Shown: piece by piece, positions 1 through 6,767 of the stretch
How the letters are laid out: the number at the start of each line of letters is the position of its first letter
Position numbering within the stretch: position 1 is the stretch's first letter
Source: CAZTPC01 sp964615565
GTDB lineage: Bacteria > Patescibacteriota > Saccharimonadia > Saccharimonadales > AWTP1-31
Reading direction: 5' to 3'
Length of the DNA: 29,357 bases
Assembly (NCBI GenBank): GCA_964615565.1
Contig: CAZTPC010000012.1
Span: 1-29,357 of the forward strand
Made by a program: the position numbers and the translations under genes
Notes under the pieces: generated by a model
What the model saw: the letters and a program-made list of their open reading frames with translations, nothing else
Told to the model about the DNA's origin: nothing
Database searches by the model: none

Positions 1-54
1 AGCGTTGGCTTGCGGAGCCAAAGGTCGTAGGTTCGAATCCTGTCGGGTACACCA
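1..54 (+). tRNA. tRNA-Arg (anticodon GCG), 5' part missing
   Basis: Only the 3' part of the gene is inside the window. The anticodon stem TTGGC/GCCAA (5-9 with 17-21) is perfect and encloses the 7-base loop TTGCGGA, which puts GCG (12-14) at the anticodon; this reads CGC and, by wobble, CGU. A five-base variable loop AGGTC (22-26), a T-arm with the loop TTCGAAT (32-38), the acceptor strand CGGGTAC (44-50), discriminator A51 and an encoded CCA (52-54) follow. Most bacteria use ACG (inosine) for these Arg codons, so GCG is unusual. The D-arm and the 5' acceptor strand cannot be checked. Confidence 0.75.
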
Positions 55-62
55 AAGCTAAG

Positions 63-85
63 ACCCCACCTCGCGTGGGGTTTTT
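63..85 (+). terminator. intrinsic terminator after tRNA-Arg
   Basis: Perfect 7-bp stem ACCCCAC/GTGGGGT (63-69 with 75-81) with a 5-base loop, followed by TTTT. It lies 8 bases after the tRNA CCA end and probably ends the tRNA transcript. Confidence 0.85.
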
Positions 86-116
86 GCTTTAGGCGCAATT
101 ATCCTGAAATTACTCA

Positions 117-125
117 TGCTAAAAT
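117..125 (+). promoter_or_regulatory. extended -10 of a probably leaderless gene
   Basis: TGC followed by TAAAAT (120-125). Six bases separate it from the ATG at 132, so transcription should begin at or next to the start codon. No Shine-Dalgarno is present and no good -35 is visible. Confidence 0.5.
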
Positions 126-131
126 AACGAC

Positions 132-719
132 ATGAGTACAAAACAAAAACAAAAGCTACCCAAGGTCCATAAGCTTAAGCTCGCTATATTGCTTATCCTG
201 GTGTTAGTAGGACTTGCTGCAGCTAAGACTTATAAGAACTCCTTAGAAACTGCGGATACTAGTAAGATTCGTGACCTAGTTATTATGGCTATAGATAATC
301 TTAGGACTCCTGGAGTCGTCGAGCCAAAAACTGGAGATATATATTTTCCCCAAGCGAAGTTATACCTCCCTGCATCACAAGACACTGCCAATCAGCAATT
401 AGAGTACTCCTACTATAAAGACGAGCAGACCTCAAAAGTTGATTTTTCAATAACCAACAAACGAATAGTCAGACAGTTTGAATCAAGGCTCTATAGTGCG
501 CAGAATAACAAGCAATTGTTCGAGCAGATACCTCATTTGCAAGCATGTTCCAGGGGCATTACGGTCAGTAGTGTTCTTGTAGATGAGCGTGATAGTAATA
601 CGAAGCTACGGTATTCGGGTAAAACGGATAAAGGCACCTCTCTGTATCTCTACTCCGAAGATGCCTGCAGTGAGCTAGCCGAAACAGTAGACCTGCTCAA
701 GACCCTACAGGCCTATTAG
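132..719 (+). CDS. unknown protein with one N-terminal membrane anchor
   Basis: A 195-residue protein I do not recognise. Residues 1-16 are basic (many Lys) and are followed by one hydrophobic segment, about residues 16-31 (LKLAILLILVLVGLAAA), then a soluble domain, so it is probably anchored in the membrane with the C-terminal domain outside. The domain has two cysteines, in LQACSRG and DACSEL, which could form a disulfide. This fits a pilin-like or small lipid-independent surface protein, but no family motif supports a choice. The start at 132 is favoured because a -10-like TAAAAT ends six bases upstream. It stands between the tRNA-Arg terminator and the strong promoter at 745, so it appears to be its own transcription unit. 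Confidence 0.75.
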   Translation: MSTKQKQKLPKVHKLKLAILLILVLVGLAAAKTYKNSLETADTSKIRDLVIMAIDNLRTPGVVEPKTGDIYFPQAKLYLPASQDTANQQLEYSYYKDEQTSKVDFSITNKRIVRQFESRLYSAQNNKQLFEQIPHLQACSRGITVSSVLVDERDSNTKLRYSGKTDKGTSLYLYSEDACSELAETVDLLKTLQAY

Positions 720-744
720 CTAGTAAATATCCTCCGTACCAAGA

Positions 745-773
745 TTGACAATGTATCAAGCTTATGCTAGTAT
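745..773 (+). promoter_or_regulatory. sigma70-type promoter, TTGACA-17-TAGTAT
   Basis: Perfect -35 TTGACA (745-750), a 17-base spacer ending in TGC, and -10 TAGTAT (768-773). Initiation near 780 gives a leader of about 30 bases that is A-rich and carries AAAGGA (797-802) before the ATG at 812. Confidence 0.8.
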
Positions 774-811
774 ATTTGCAGTACGGTAAAAACAAAAAAG
801 GAATAAACACC

Positions 812-1315
812 ATGGCAGCCACAGTAACAGAAGACTCACCAGAAGCCCGACCAGAACGCGGTTTGTATGGTCGTGGAAGCGGCTTAACAGATGCGCAAAT
901 TCTTAAAATGGATGCTTCTAGAGCTGGAACTGACCCTATGGATCAGGCCGCCTTTATCAAAAACAGACATGATACTCATGTACGTCAACGTGATGGATTT
1001 ATTAGTGAAGCCAGATTACATGATTCATTATCAAAGGCTACTCTCCAGGCCGAAGCGAGGGTCAGGGGTATTGGCGCCCATGCTGCCAAGAAGGCCCTGC
1101 TAGAAGTGCGAATTGATGCAAATGCAGAGGCTGTTCGCGCAAACATGGCGGCACATACCTTCGATGGACGCCGTGAAACTGCTATCGAGGCAGCTAGTCA
1201 GCACCTACAAGAGAACTTTGGCGCATACGAAGATGCTGCGATTAATGATCTAGCAGAGACCGGACGATCTACATCGTATGGTCAGAACTTCACTCCTCCT
1301 CAACAGGAACAGTAA
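812..1315 (+). CDS. unknown Ala-rich helical protein
   Basis: A 167-residue soluble protein of unknown function. It is rich in Ala, Glu and Arg, looks helical between about residues 30 and 145, and has a disordered tail ending PPQQEQ. There is no signal peptide, membrane segment or recognised motif. The frame is open from 764, but the ATG at 812 is preferred: it follows an AAGGA ribosome site and the promoter at 745-773 would start RNA near 780, excluding the earlier ATG. It ends two bases before the HEMGH-motif gene at 1318, so the two are almost certainly co-transcribed and translationally coupled. Confidence 0.75.
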   Translation: MAATVTEDSPEARPERGLYGRGSGLTDAQILKMDASRAGTDPMDQAAFIKNRHDTHVRQRDGFISEARLHDSLSKATLQAEARVRGIGAHAAKKALLEVRIDANAEAVRANMAAHTFDGRRETAIEAASQHLQENFGAYEDAAINDLAETGRSTSYGQNFTPPQQEQ

Positions 1316-1317
1316 GC

Positions 1318-1977
1318 ATGTACTTCCCTAGCGTGCCACAAGATATAGCGCCGCCTCTCGCATTGCAGGCTATTGATGATCAGCTTGGAACGCAGACCCA
1401 AGACGCATATCGAACGGCCGTCTCACGGGCCCCGCATCTAAATGGATTGGCAGTGATGCTCGATGAAGATAGATCAAGATTCTTGGGTAGTCCACTTGGT
1501 CTCCCTGGGAGTAGTATCATGTTGAACCCTGACCCAAAGTATTATTCTGACGCTATTCGCTCCGGAATTGTTAATAAGCGTATGGGTGAGTTTAGTGAAT
1601 TGTATCGATCAAAAGGAATTACTCCAGGCGTTAATGAGTTAATCGTGGCTGTTATGCTGCACGAAATGGGACATGCCGACGACCTGGCGGGCTTTGTGGA
1701 GATGACCGATGGCGATACGGCCGAAGCGTTTATGTTGGCCAATAGAGTTAGAAAATCTGAGCTCAGTACACTGCCACTAAAGGCTGCAACCTCACGTGCC
1801 CAAACCGCATGGGATGGCAATATCAATGGATACCAAGACCTAATGCGGGAGCGTGGAATTACGGATGAGTCATGGGAGGCACTAAAGGCTGCAAACACAG
1901 TAGCATACGCAGAACTTCCCTGTGAAAAAGTAGCAGATACCTTTGCGCTCGGTGTGCTTGCAACTGTGAACGCTTAA
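1318..1977 (+). CDS. putative zinc metalloprotease-like protein (HEMGH)
   Basis: A 219-residue protein with a zinc-peptidase-like signature: HEMGH at residues 115-119 and a later EKVAD (203-207), the ExxAD arrangement that supplies the third zinc ligand in many gluzincin-type peptidases. There is no signal peptide or membrane segment, so it is probably cytoplasmic unless exported by another route. I cannot place it in a named family, and activity is inference from the two motifs. It begins two bases after the stop of the Ala-rich protein and has no ribosome site of its own, so it likely depends on translational coupling. Its stop lies five bases from that of the convergent membrane-protein gene, with no terminator between. 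Confidence 0.75.
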   Translation: MYFPSVPQDIAPPLALQAIDDQLGTQTQDAYRTAVSRAPHLNGLAVMLDEDRSRFLGSPLGLPGSSIMLNPDPKYYSDAIRSGIVNKRMGEFSELYRSKGITPGVNELIVAVMLHEMGHADDLAGFVEMTDGDTAEAFMLANRVRKSELSTLPLKAATSRAQTAWDGNINGYQDLMRERGITDESWEALKAANTVAYAELPCEKVADTFALGVLATVNA

Positions 1978-1982
1978 GTAAT

Positions 1983-2951
1983 TTATACAGTAGTTGGTGG
2001 GGTTGGACCCATTGGTGGCATAGGGTCAGTTGGTGGGGTCTGTAGGGCTGGATCTACTGGTGCCGACACATTGAGTGGACCTGCGGCAACGCCGACAGAT
2101 GTAGGAGCGGCAACGGGTGCTTGTGGAGCTGTAGGAATAGCCGAAGGAGATTGTCTCTTGAGCCATCGGTACAAGTAAGCGTATGAGATTGCGCTAATAG
2201 GGTTGTTACCAAATCCTCCACCGCCACCGCCACTCGAGCTACCACTACTGGTTTCTTGAGTCGTAGAGTATGACGATGTGGCCGCAGAAGCCGAGCCTGC
2301 TACCAGCGCGAAGACAATCAGAATAATCGGCAGCGCTAGGATTATACCGATTAGAATGAAGACGCCAGCTATTCCCCATACTTTGCCAGCATGCCCTTTT
2401 GTCATGGCATGAGCAGCTTTAATAGAATCGATGACACCAAGATCTTCTTCCGCAAGTACATACGGGACGAGTGAAAGTGTTGGCACCAACATTACAAGTG
2501 CCACTATGCCAGGGATGATAAGCAAGAAGAACCCAATTATGATTGGAATCATAATCAGAATGGAAGCTCCAATAAGACGGAAGGTTAGCCCCCAACGCAC
2601 AGTGTAGACCTCTTTGATAGTCATCTTTCGACCATCGGCACGTGCTAGACCGTATAGGGGTGTTGCACCAATCCAGCAGAGCGATACATAAATAATCGCA
2701 ATAACACTACCGAGACCTAACAATAGTGAGATGATGTTTAGACCGGCCGACGAACCACCGCCAGCTGTAGCTGCGATCTGGATAATAATAACCAACCCAA
2801 GAGGTACAAAGGCCAGCAAGCCTGCAAGCCAAGGTGTTATGTTGGTAAAGAAATCTACAAAAGATCGTTTAACAATACTAAATGCCCCGGGCCATGCTTC
2901 GCCTGTCGACTGCGGTACAGCAGGCGCAGGTACGTTGCTTGATGCGTCCAT
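1983..2951 (-). CDS. multi-pass membrane protein, GPDPase membrane-domain-like
   Basis: A 322-residue integral membrane protein. After a 25-residue polar N-terminus there are about five or six long hydrophobic stretches (around residues 38-60, 70-100, 125-160 and 190-225), with a conserved-looking loop containing EEDLGVIDSIKAAHAMTKGH. This resembles the membrane domain seen in glycerophosphodiester phosphodiesterases and related uncharacterised proteins, where a loop between helices has the form LxxSxxLtkG. The tail is low complexity: a run of Ser/Gly and six consecutive Gly, then Pro/Ala-rich sequence ending PPTTV. A strong AAGGAG ribosome site lies just before the start. Function unknown; transport or membrane organisation are guesses. 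Confidence 0.8.
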   Translation of the reverse strand: MDASSNVPAPAVPQSTGEAWPGAFSIVKRSFVDFFTNITPWLAGLLAFVPLGLVIIIQIAATAGGGSSAGLNIISLLLGLGSVIAIIYVSLCWIGATPLYGLARADGRKMTIKEVYTVRWGLTFRLIGASILIMIPIIIGFFLLIIPGIVALVMLVPTLSLVPYVLAEEDLGVIDSIKAAHAMTKGHAGKVWGIAGVFILIGIILALPIILIVFALVAGSASAATSSYSTTQETSSGSSSGGGGGGFGNNPISAISYAYLYRWLKRQSPSAIPTAPQAPVAAPTSVGVAAGPLNVSAPVDPALQTPPTDPMPPMGPTPPTTV

Positions 2952-3010
2952 ATGAACTCCTTATGCTAATGCCTATTACAAGAACTGTAGCATAGGTAAT
3001 TGCAATATAA

Positions 3011-3451
3011 CTAGAGTTTTATAGGTTCTTTTGGGAAGCCTTTTTTAGCGGCAGTGGCAATTGCTTGTTGCAGCTGCGGGGTGCGAAATGGGATTTGCAT
3101 CAGTCCTTTTAGATCGATCCAGAGTGGTTTGTGTACGTTCGCTTCGAGGCGGTTCATCATGCCTTCTTCGGAATATTCCTGTATTGCTACATCACCATGT
3201 GGTGCAACTTCACAAAGGAAGATGAATTGCTTGTTGTACGGCTCCGGGTGATCCTCAAAGAATACTTGGCGAGCAGTGGTGACCTTAAGTCCAGTTTCTT
3301 CCATGACTTCCCTGCCTACAGCCTGTTCGGGAGTTTCGTTACCATCGAGGCGCCCACCAACAAGTGTGTAGTATTGACTGCCGTGTTTGTTACGGAACAT
3401 AACTAATAGTCGACCGTTTTCGATAATAATTGCGCGTGCTGCATTTGCCAT
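3011..3451 (-). CDS. Nudix hydrolase
   Basis: A 146-residue protein with a complete Nudix box, G-x5-E-x7-RE-V-x-EE-x-G-L, at residues 33-55 (ends REVMEETGL). The family hydrolyses nucleoside diphosphates linked to another group, using Mg2+ bound by the REVMEE glutamates. The substrate cannot be read from the sequence; a housecleaning NTP or ADP-ribose type enzyme is plausible. There is no targeting signal, so it is cytoplasmic. The start is fixed by TATACT, which ends six bases before the ATG, with TTGTAT 17 bases further up; the mRNA is expected to be leaderless. The next gene in the same direction starts 59 bases downstream and has its own AAGGAG. Confidence 0.93.
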   Translation of the reverse strand: MANAARAIIIENGRLLVMFRNKHGSQYYTLVGGRLDGNETPEQAVGREVMEETGLKVTTARQVFFEDHPEPYNKQFIFLCEVAPHGDVAIQEYSEEGMMNRLEANVHKPLWIDLKGLMQIPFRTPQLQQAIATAAKKGFPKEPIKL

Positions 3452-3457
3452 GCAGGC

Positions 3458-3486
3458 AGTATACGAGACTAACAGGGGTGATACAA
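3458..3486 (-). promoter_or_regulatory. leaderless promoter of the Nudix gene
   Basis: On the minus strand: TTGTAT (3481-3486), 17 bases, TATACT (3458-3463), six bases, then the ATG at 3451. Confidence 0.75.
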
Positions 3487-3530
3487 GTAGTGTGAGAAAT
3501 TACACATACACGCACTCACCGGCGGACTAC

Positions 3531-3548
3531 TATAGTGTTAGGGAGGGG
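3531..3548 (+). promoter_or_regulatory. -10 box TATAGT and ribosome site GGGAGGGG
   Basis: TATAGT (3531-3536) is followed at 3541-3548 by GGGAGGGG and then, two bases later, the ATG at 3551. Initiation near 3543 would leave only part of the purine run in the RNA. No convincing -35 is seen. Confidence 0.45.
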
Positions 3549-3550
3549 TC

Positions 3551-3640
3551 ATGTTAACAACTATCAAACGTTACTATATGCGAGATAGCGAGACCAACGA
3601 ACTGTGGTGCTTTGACGCCGAAGCGTTCAGTGGTGCGTAG
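3551..3640 (+). CDS. possible 29-residue small protein
   Basis: A short ORF of 29 codons (MLTTIKRYYM..., ending EAFSGA) that no other gene covers. Three things support it: a TATAGT -10 box just upstream, a strong purine-rich ribosome site GGGAGGGG and an intrinsic terminator 35 bases after the stop. It therefore looks like a complete monocistronic unit. The peptide is polar with aromatic residues (Tyr-Tyr, Trp-Cys-Phe) and has no membrane segment. I do not recognise it. It could also be a short untranslated RNA or a leader, but no alternative pairing with the terminator is evident. Confidence 0.45.
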   Translation: MLTTIKRYYMRDSETNELWCFDAEAFSGA

Positions 3641-3674
3641 CTAAGAACGAACTCCAGTCTAATCTGTTAAAATA

Positions 3675-3703
3675 ACAGGGTCAGTTTTCTGGCTCTGTTT
3701 TTC
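3675..3703 (+). terminator. intrinsic terminator
   Basis: Ten-pair stem ACAGGGTCAG/CTGGCTCTGT (3675-3684 with 3689-3698, two G-U pairs), TTTT loop, then TTTT. It closes the small-ORF unit 20 bases before tRNA-Ser. Confidence 0.75.
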
Positions 3704-3722
3704 ATTTCAGAGCAAGTTACAT

Positions 3723-3814
3723 GGAAGAGTGCAGGAGTGGTTGAACTGGACACTCTCGAAAAGTGTTGTGCCCTTTACCGGGTACCGTGGGTTCGAATCC
3801 CACCTCTTCCGCCA
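3723..3814 (+). tRNA. tRNA-Ser (anticodon CGA)
   Basis: A 92-base class II tRNA. Acceptor stem GGAAGAG/CTCTTCC (3723-3729 with 3804-3810), discriminator G3811 and encoded CCA 3812-3814. The anticodon stem ACACT/AGTGT encloses CTCGAAA, giving CGA, which reads UCG. A long variable arm (about TTGTGCCCTTTACCGGGTACC) precedes the T-arm with loop TTCGAAT. The long arm and discriminator G are serine features. It ends four bases before the stop codon of the convergent membrane-protein gene. Confidence 0.95.
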
Positions 3815-3818
3815 ATCA

Positions 3819-4994
3819 TTATTGGATTAATGGTGGTTTGCGAACACGCGGTTTTGGCACAGGCGGCGTAGCCGGTTTGGTTGCAACTTCAGGAGCTGAT
3901 CTAGTTACAACGGGCTTTTCGATCACAGGTTCTTGCGCTTCTGGCTTGGGATCTACGTGCACAGGCTTGTCGATCAACTTCCTCGGTTTTTTATCTTGCT
4001 TTCGATTCTTACGTGAGACACTTCGTGTAGCCAAAAGCAGAACTAGGCCAAGTGCTATAACAGCTAGACTAGCAGCTAGACTAGTAATCAATATGTCTGC
4101 ACGTGCTGCTCCAACCACAGGCGTAATAGCTGATTTGAATGGAGCTATTCCAGAGCTTGCCGGTTGATTATTAATGAGGTCGGTCAGCTTTATGAGACCA
4201 AACACTCCAATTAATGTGGCAATTAATGCTAATGATCCGCTCACGACGAATCGCCAGCCTAATTTACGGACCCCAAACTTTTTACTATCACAAAGTACTA
4301 TGACCAAGATGCCGGTTAGTAACGCAATGCCGCCAAAGACTGCTGGTGATAACCTAAACCATTTGTAGGCGGTCGGTATAACGGTCTTTTGTTCACCCTG
4401 GCCCAAACTATCTGCAGTGATCACGCTCTCTCCAAGGAAATTCTGATCCTCGAGCATGCTTAGTTTTTGGTTGCTGATCGCTTGATTAATGTCTAGTACG
4501 TCATCGCTTGGACGGCAGTTTATCTTTAGTAGATCAGTAGATTCTGGCAAGACTCCTTCGGGACATGGTGGAAGGGCTTCATAACGATCTTTAAGATAGT
4601 TGCCCAAGGAATCAACAAAGTTCTGCTTAACTTCTAGCGTGTTAATCTCAAACTTTGGTTCGTTGGTTTTAGCATCCAGCCATCCAAAGCTACCGTCGAT
4701 AACTTGCTCTGCTGACTTTTGGAAGAACGCAGGAGTTAGTGCTTTCTCGGCAGCTTTACGGACATCTGCGTCCTTCAGAGATAGTCCGTCACTATTCTCT
4801 TTGTCTTTACTCTGATCGCTGGCGGCTTGGTTGATAATAGCGCTAGGCAACTTAGTATATGCACCGCTAGAAACACCCCACTTTTTAAGATGTTCAGGCC
4901 GAAGAATTAGTGATAACGCACCAAGCGTGATCAGGCAAAAGATACTAAAGGTAAACAGTAAGGCCGATGCCCACAACAGAAACCGCTTAAACAT
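3819..4994 (-). CDS. unknown membrane protein with four TM segments
   Basis: A 391-residue protein from the preferred start at 4994 (MFKRFLLWASALLF...). One N-terminal hydrophobic helix (residues 5-30) is followed by a large polar domain of about 170 residues, then three helices, beginning around WFRLSPAVFGG, FVVSGSLALIATL and ILITSLAASLAVIA, and a basic, Pro-rich tail (KPRVRKPPLIQ). The polar domain would lie outside the cell and the tail inside. No family recognised. The frame stays open to 5096, but TATACT at 5001-5006 ends six bases before the ATG at 4994, so the mRNA is probably leaderless and the earlier codons are upstream of the transcript. Confidence 0.82.
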   Translation of the reverse strand: MFKRFLLWASALLFTFSIFCLITLGALSLILRPEHLKKWGVSSGAYTKLPSAIINQAASDQSKDKENSDGLSLKDADVRKAAEKALTPAFFQKSAEQVIDGSFGWLDAKTNEPKFEINTLEVKQNFVDSLGNYLKDRYEALPPCPEGVLPESTDLLKINCRPSDDVLDINQAISNQKLSMLEDQNFLGESVITADSLGQGEQKTVIPTAYKWFRLSPAVFGGIALLTGILVIVLCDSKKFGVRKLGWRFVVSGSLALIATLIGVFGLIKLTDLINNQPASSGIAPFKSAITPVVGAARADILITSLAASLAVIALGLVLLLATRSVSRKNRKQDKKPRKLIDKPVHVDPKPEAQEPVIEKPVVTRSAPEVATKPATPPVPKPRVRKPPLIQ

Positions 4995-5000
4995 ATCTTC

Positions 5001-5030
5001 AGTATACATATCTATGCCCTGACCGGCCAA
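5001..5030 (-). promoter_or_regulatory. leaderless promoter of the membrane protein
   Basis: On the minus strand: TTGGCC (5025-5030), 18 bases, TATACT (5001-5006), six bases, ATG at 4994. Confidence 0.7.
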
Positions 5031-5062
5031 TCCTCTACAATACAGATACAAGAGGAGTAAAT

Positions 5063-5254
5063 ATGAGTCTACTTTGGGAGTTATTTCAGGAATCACAAAT
5101 CAGCAAACGTCGAACGGATCATACAACGCTTGAAGAGACGGTAGCTGAACAGGACCAGATTATTGCAAGTCTATGCGATATTGTTGGAGAGATGGCGCAA
5201 CGGATCGACGTGCTGGAACAGCAGCAGTTTGGAACCCAGGAGTCTGAACTATGA
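5063..5254 (+). CDS. small coiled-coil protein, SlyX-like in style
   Basis: A 63-residue hydrophilic protein. Residues about 20-55 (TTLEETVAEQDQIIASLC... to IDVLEQQQ) have a heptad pattern with Leu/Ile/Val at core positions, so a short coiled coil is likely. It has a good ribosome site, AGAGGAG, just before the ATG at 5063. Its TGA stop overlaps the start of the HIT gene in the sequence ATGA (5251-5254), so the two are coupled and probably work in the same operon. Function unknown; dimerising or docking roles are guesses. Confidence 0.75.
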   Translation: MSLLWELFQESQISKRRTDHTTLEETVAEQDQIIASLCDIVGEMAQRIDVLEQQQFGTQESEL

Positions 5255-5649
5255 GTGACTCAATCTTTACGAAGATCATCAACGGCGATATACCGAGCCA
5301 TAAAGTCTATGAGGATGATTTCGCCTACGCCTTTATGGACATAAACCCGATCCAGAAAGGCCATGTGGTGGTTGCGTCTAAAACGCAGGTGCTGACTTTT
5401 TTGGATCTTGATGATGCAGCAGCAGCTGGTTTCTGGAACGCCGTGCGTGTCGTTGGCGCTAAACTCAAACAAGCCTTCCCTGACAAGAAGCACATATCGG
5501 TAGTTATCGAAGGGCTTGAAGTGCCGCATGTCCATGCAAACCTGTTCCCGTTTGATAACCATCAGGAGTTTATCGCTACTCCATCTGGTGGCGATCCTAA
5601 CCATGACGAGCTGGCAGCAATCGCCGAGAAACTCCGCTCAAAGAACTAG
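5251..5649 (+). CDS. HIT family nucleotide hydrolase/transferase
   Basis: A 132-residue histidine-triad protein. The N-terminal half has the family's IFTKIINGDIPSHKVYEDD and the GHVVVASK segment; the active-site stretch is VPHVHANLFP (residues 91-100). The family normally shows H-x-H-x-H; here it is H93, H95 and N97. The middle His (95), which carries the nucleotidyl intermediate, is kept, and the third is Asn. HIT proteins hydrolyse nucleotides such as AMP-lysine or Ap4A-type compounds. Cytoplasmic. Its start overlaps the stop of the coiled-coil gene, and a small membrane-protein ORF follows 18 bases after its stop. Confidence 0.93.
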   Translation: MSDSIFTKIINGDIPSHKVYEDDFAYAFMDINPIQKGHVVVASKTQVLTFLDLDDAAAAGFWNAVRVVGAKLKQAFPDKKHISVVIEGLEVPHVHANLFPFDNHQEFIATPSGGDPNHDELAAIAEKLRSKN

Positions 5650-5667
5650 TGTATACTTGGGAGTAAT

Positions 5668-5844
5668 ATGGGAGCTTTCGGAATTTCAATTATCTTGTCT
5701 ATTGGTGGCGGTGCTTGGGTTTACAACAAAACTCAGCAGCGAAATGGCGGATTGGTCCAGCAGTCGCTGACAGCAGCGGGCGTATCGGGTGTGGTGCTGT
5801 TTATTGTAACCATCACCATCTTATTAATGATCCTACCGAAGTAA
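5668..5844 (+). CDS. small two-helix membrane protein
   Basis: A 58-residue ORF (MGAFGISIILSIGGG... to LMILPK). Two hydrophobic segments, about residues 3-18 and 40-56, flank a short polar loop containing YNKTQQRNGG, so it should span the membrane twice. GGGAG (5659-5663) sits five bases before the ATG and would be a normal ribosome site if the gene is read from the upstream HIT operon. TATACT at 5652-5657 could also drive a very short leader. Unknown function. Composition and the clean ribosome site favour a real gene. Confidence 0.65.
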   Translation: MGAFGISIILSIGGGAWVYNKTQQRNGGLVQQSLTAAGVSGVVLFIVTITILLMILPK

Positions 5845-5869
5845 GGGTAGCCAGATAATACTAAAGTAA

Positions 5870-5899
5870 TTGCCCAAACAGGGTGTTGATTGGTATTAT
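5870..5899 (+). promoter_or_regulatory. leaderless promoter of the Xre-HAD gene
   Basis: TTGCCC (5870-5875), 18 bases with TGG just before the -10, TATTAT (5894-5899), seven bases, ATG at 5907. It decides the start against an upstream in-frame GTG at 5883. Confidence 0.65.
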
Positions 5900-5906
5900 A
5901 TGGCTA

Positions 5907-6767
5907 ATGAGTAGTGGGCAGAGTGTGGTCGACGAGAAGACCCTTGGAAAACAATTACAGCGTGCCCGGCAGCATGCCGGTTTAACACAGCAAGCTATGT
6001 GTCAAAAGGCAGGCCTGAGCTATTCCACGCTAGCAAAGATCGAGCGTGGTGCTATTAAGTCCCCATCGATCTTTACCATCAAACAGATTGCCGACGTTCT
6101 GGAGATGTCGCTTGATGACCTGGTTGGTAGTTCACTTGGTGGCAAAACCGGCAAGAAGGTTACCAAGAGTGGAGTGAGCTTTGTTTATTTCGATATAAAT
6201 GGCTGCTTAGTGCGGTTCTTCCATAGAGCCTTTACGGCTATTGCCAAAGATACCGGCTTGTCACCGGATATTATCGAATCAGTTTTTTGGCAGCACAACG
6301 ATGCTGTTTGTACGGGCGAAATGGGCGTGACAGAGTTTAACAAGGTGTTTGCAAAAGAGCTCGGGCTGGATGCTATCGACTGGCAATCGTATTACTTAGA
6401 AGCTGTTGAGCCAATTGCCGAGATGCACGACCTCGTTCGATGGGCAGCCGGTAATTACCGAATTGGCCTATTTAGTAACATCGGCAGTGGCTTTATTGAA
6501 GACATGAAGAAACATGGCTTACTACCAGATGTACAGTTTGATACGATTGTTGACTCTTCGAAAGTTGGCCTGATCAAGCCTGATCCAAAAGTCTACGAGA
6601 TCGCCGAGGCTATGGCAGGCGTGCCTGGCGAAGAGATCCTTCTGATTGACGATACTAGGGCTAACTTATCCCCTGCCCGCGCCGCAGGCTGGCATGTGAT
6701 GTGGTTTAACGACTACGACTCGATCGAGTCTACAGAACGCGTCAGAACCGCTCTAGAACCCGCCTAG
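5907..6767 (+). CDS. fused Xre-type HTH regulator and HAD-like phosphatase
   Basis: A 286-residue two-domain protein. Residues about 9-75 form a Cro/C1 helix-turn-helix (LGKQLQRARQHAGLTQQAM..., KIERGAIKSPS, IADVLEMSLDDL). Residues 91-286 are a haloacid-dehalogenase-like domain: motif I FDINGC (D96, N98), motif II S190 in LFSNIG, motif III K224 in GLIKPDPKVY, and motif IV LLIDDT (D248, D249). The second motif I aspartate, usually the general acid/base, is Asn, so catalysis may be weak or altered. A DNA-binding regulator that senses a phosphorylated ligand is an inference. The stop codon lies in CTAG and is shared with the convergent thrC. Confidence 0.9.
   Translation: MSSGQSVVDEKTLGKQLQRARQHAGLTQQAMCQKAGLSYSTLAKIERGAIKSPSIFTIKQIADVLEMSLDDLVGSSLGGKTGKKVTKSGVSFVYFDINGCLVRFFHRAFTAIAKDTGLSPDIIESVFWQHNDAVCTGEMGVTEFNKVFAKELGLDAIDWQSYYLEAVEPIAEMHDLVRWAAGNYRIGLFSNIGSGFIEDMKKHGLLPDVQFDTIVDSSKVGLIKPDPKVYEIAEAMAGVPGEEILLIDDTRANLSPARAAGWHVMWFNDYDSIESTERVRTALEPA

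Noticed and set aside
4995..5096. Longer N-terminus of the membrane protein at 3819-4994
   Set aside because: TATACT at 5001-5006 lies within the extra codons, and the helix-starting MFKRFLL matches a natural start.
5883..5906. Earlier GTG start of the Xre-HAD protein
   Set aside because: The TATTAT -10 box lies inside this stretch, so the codons would not be in the mRNA.
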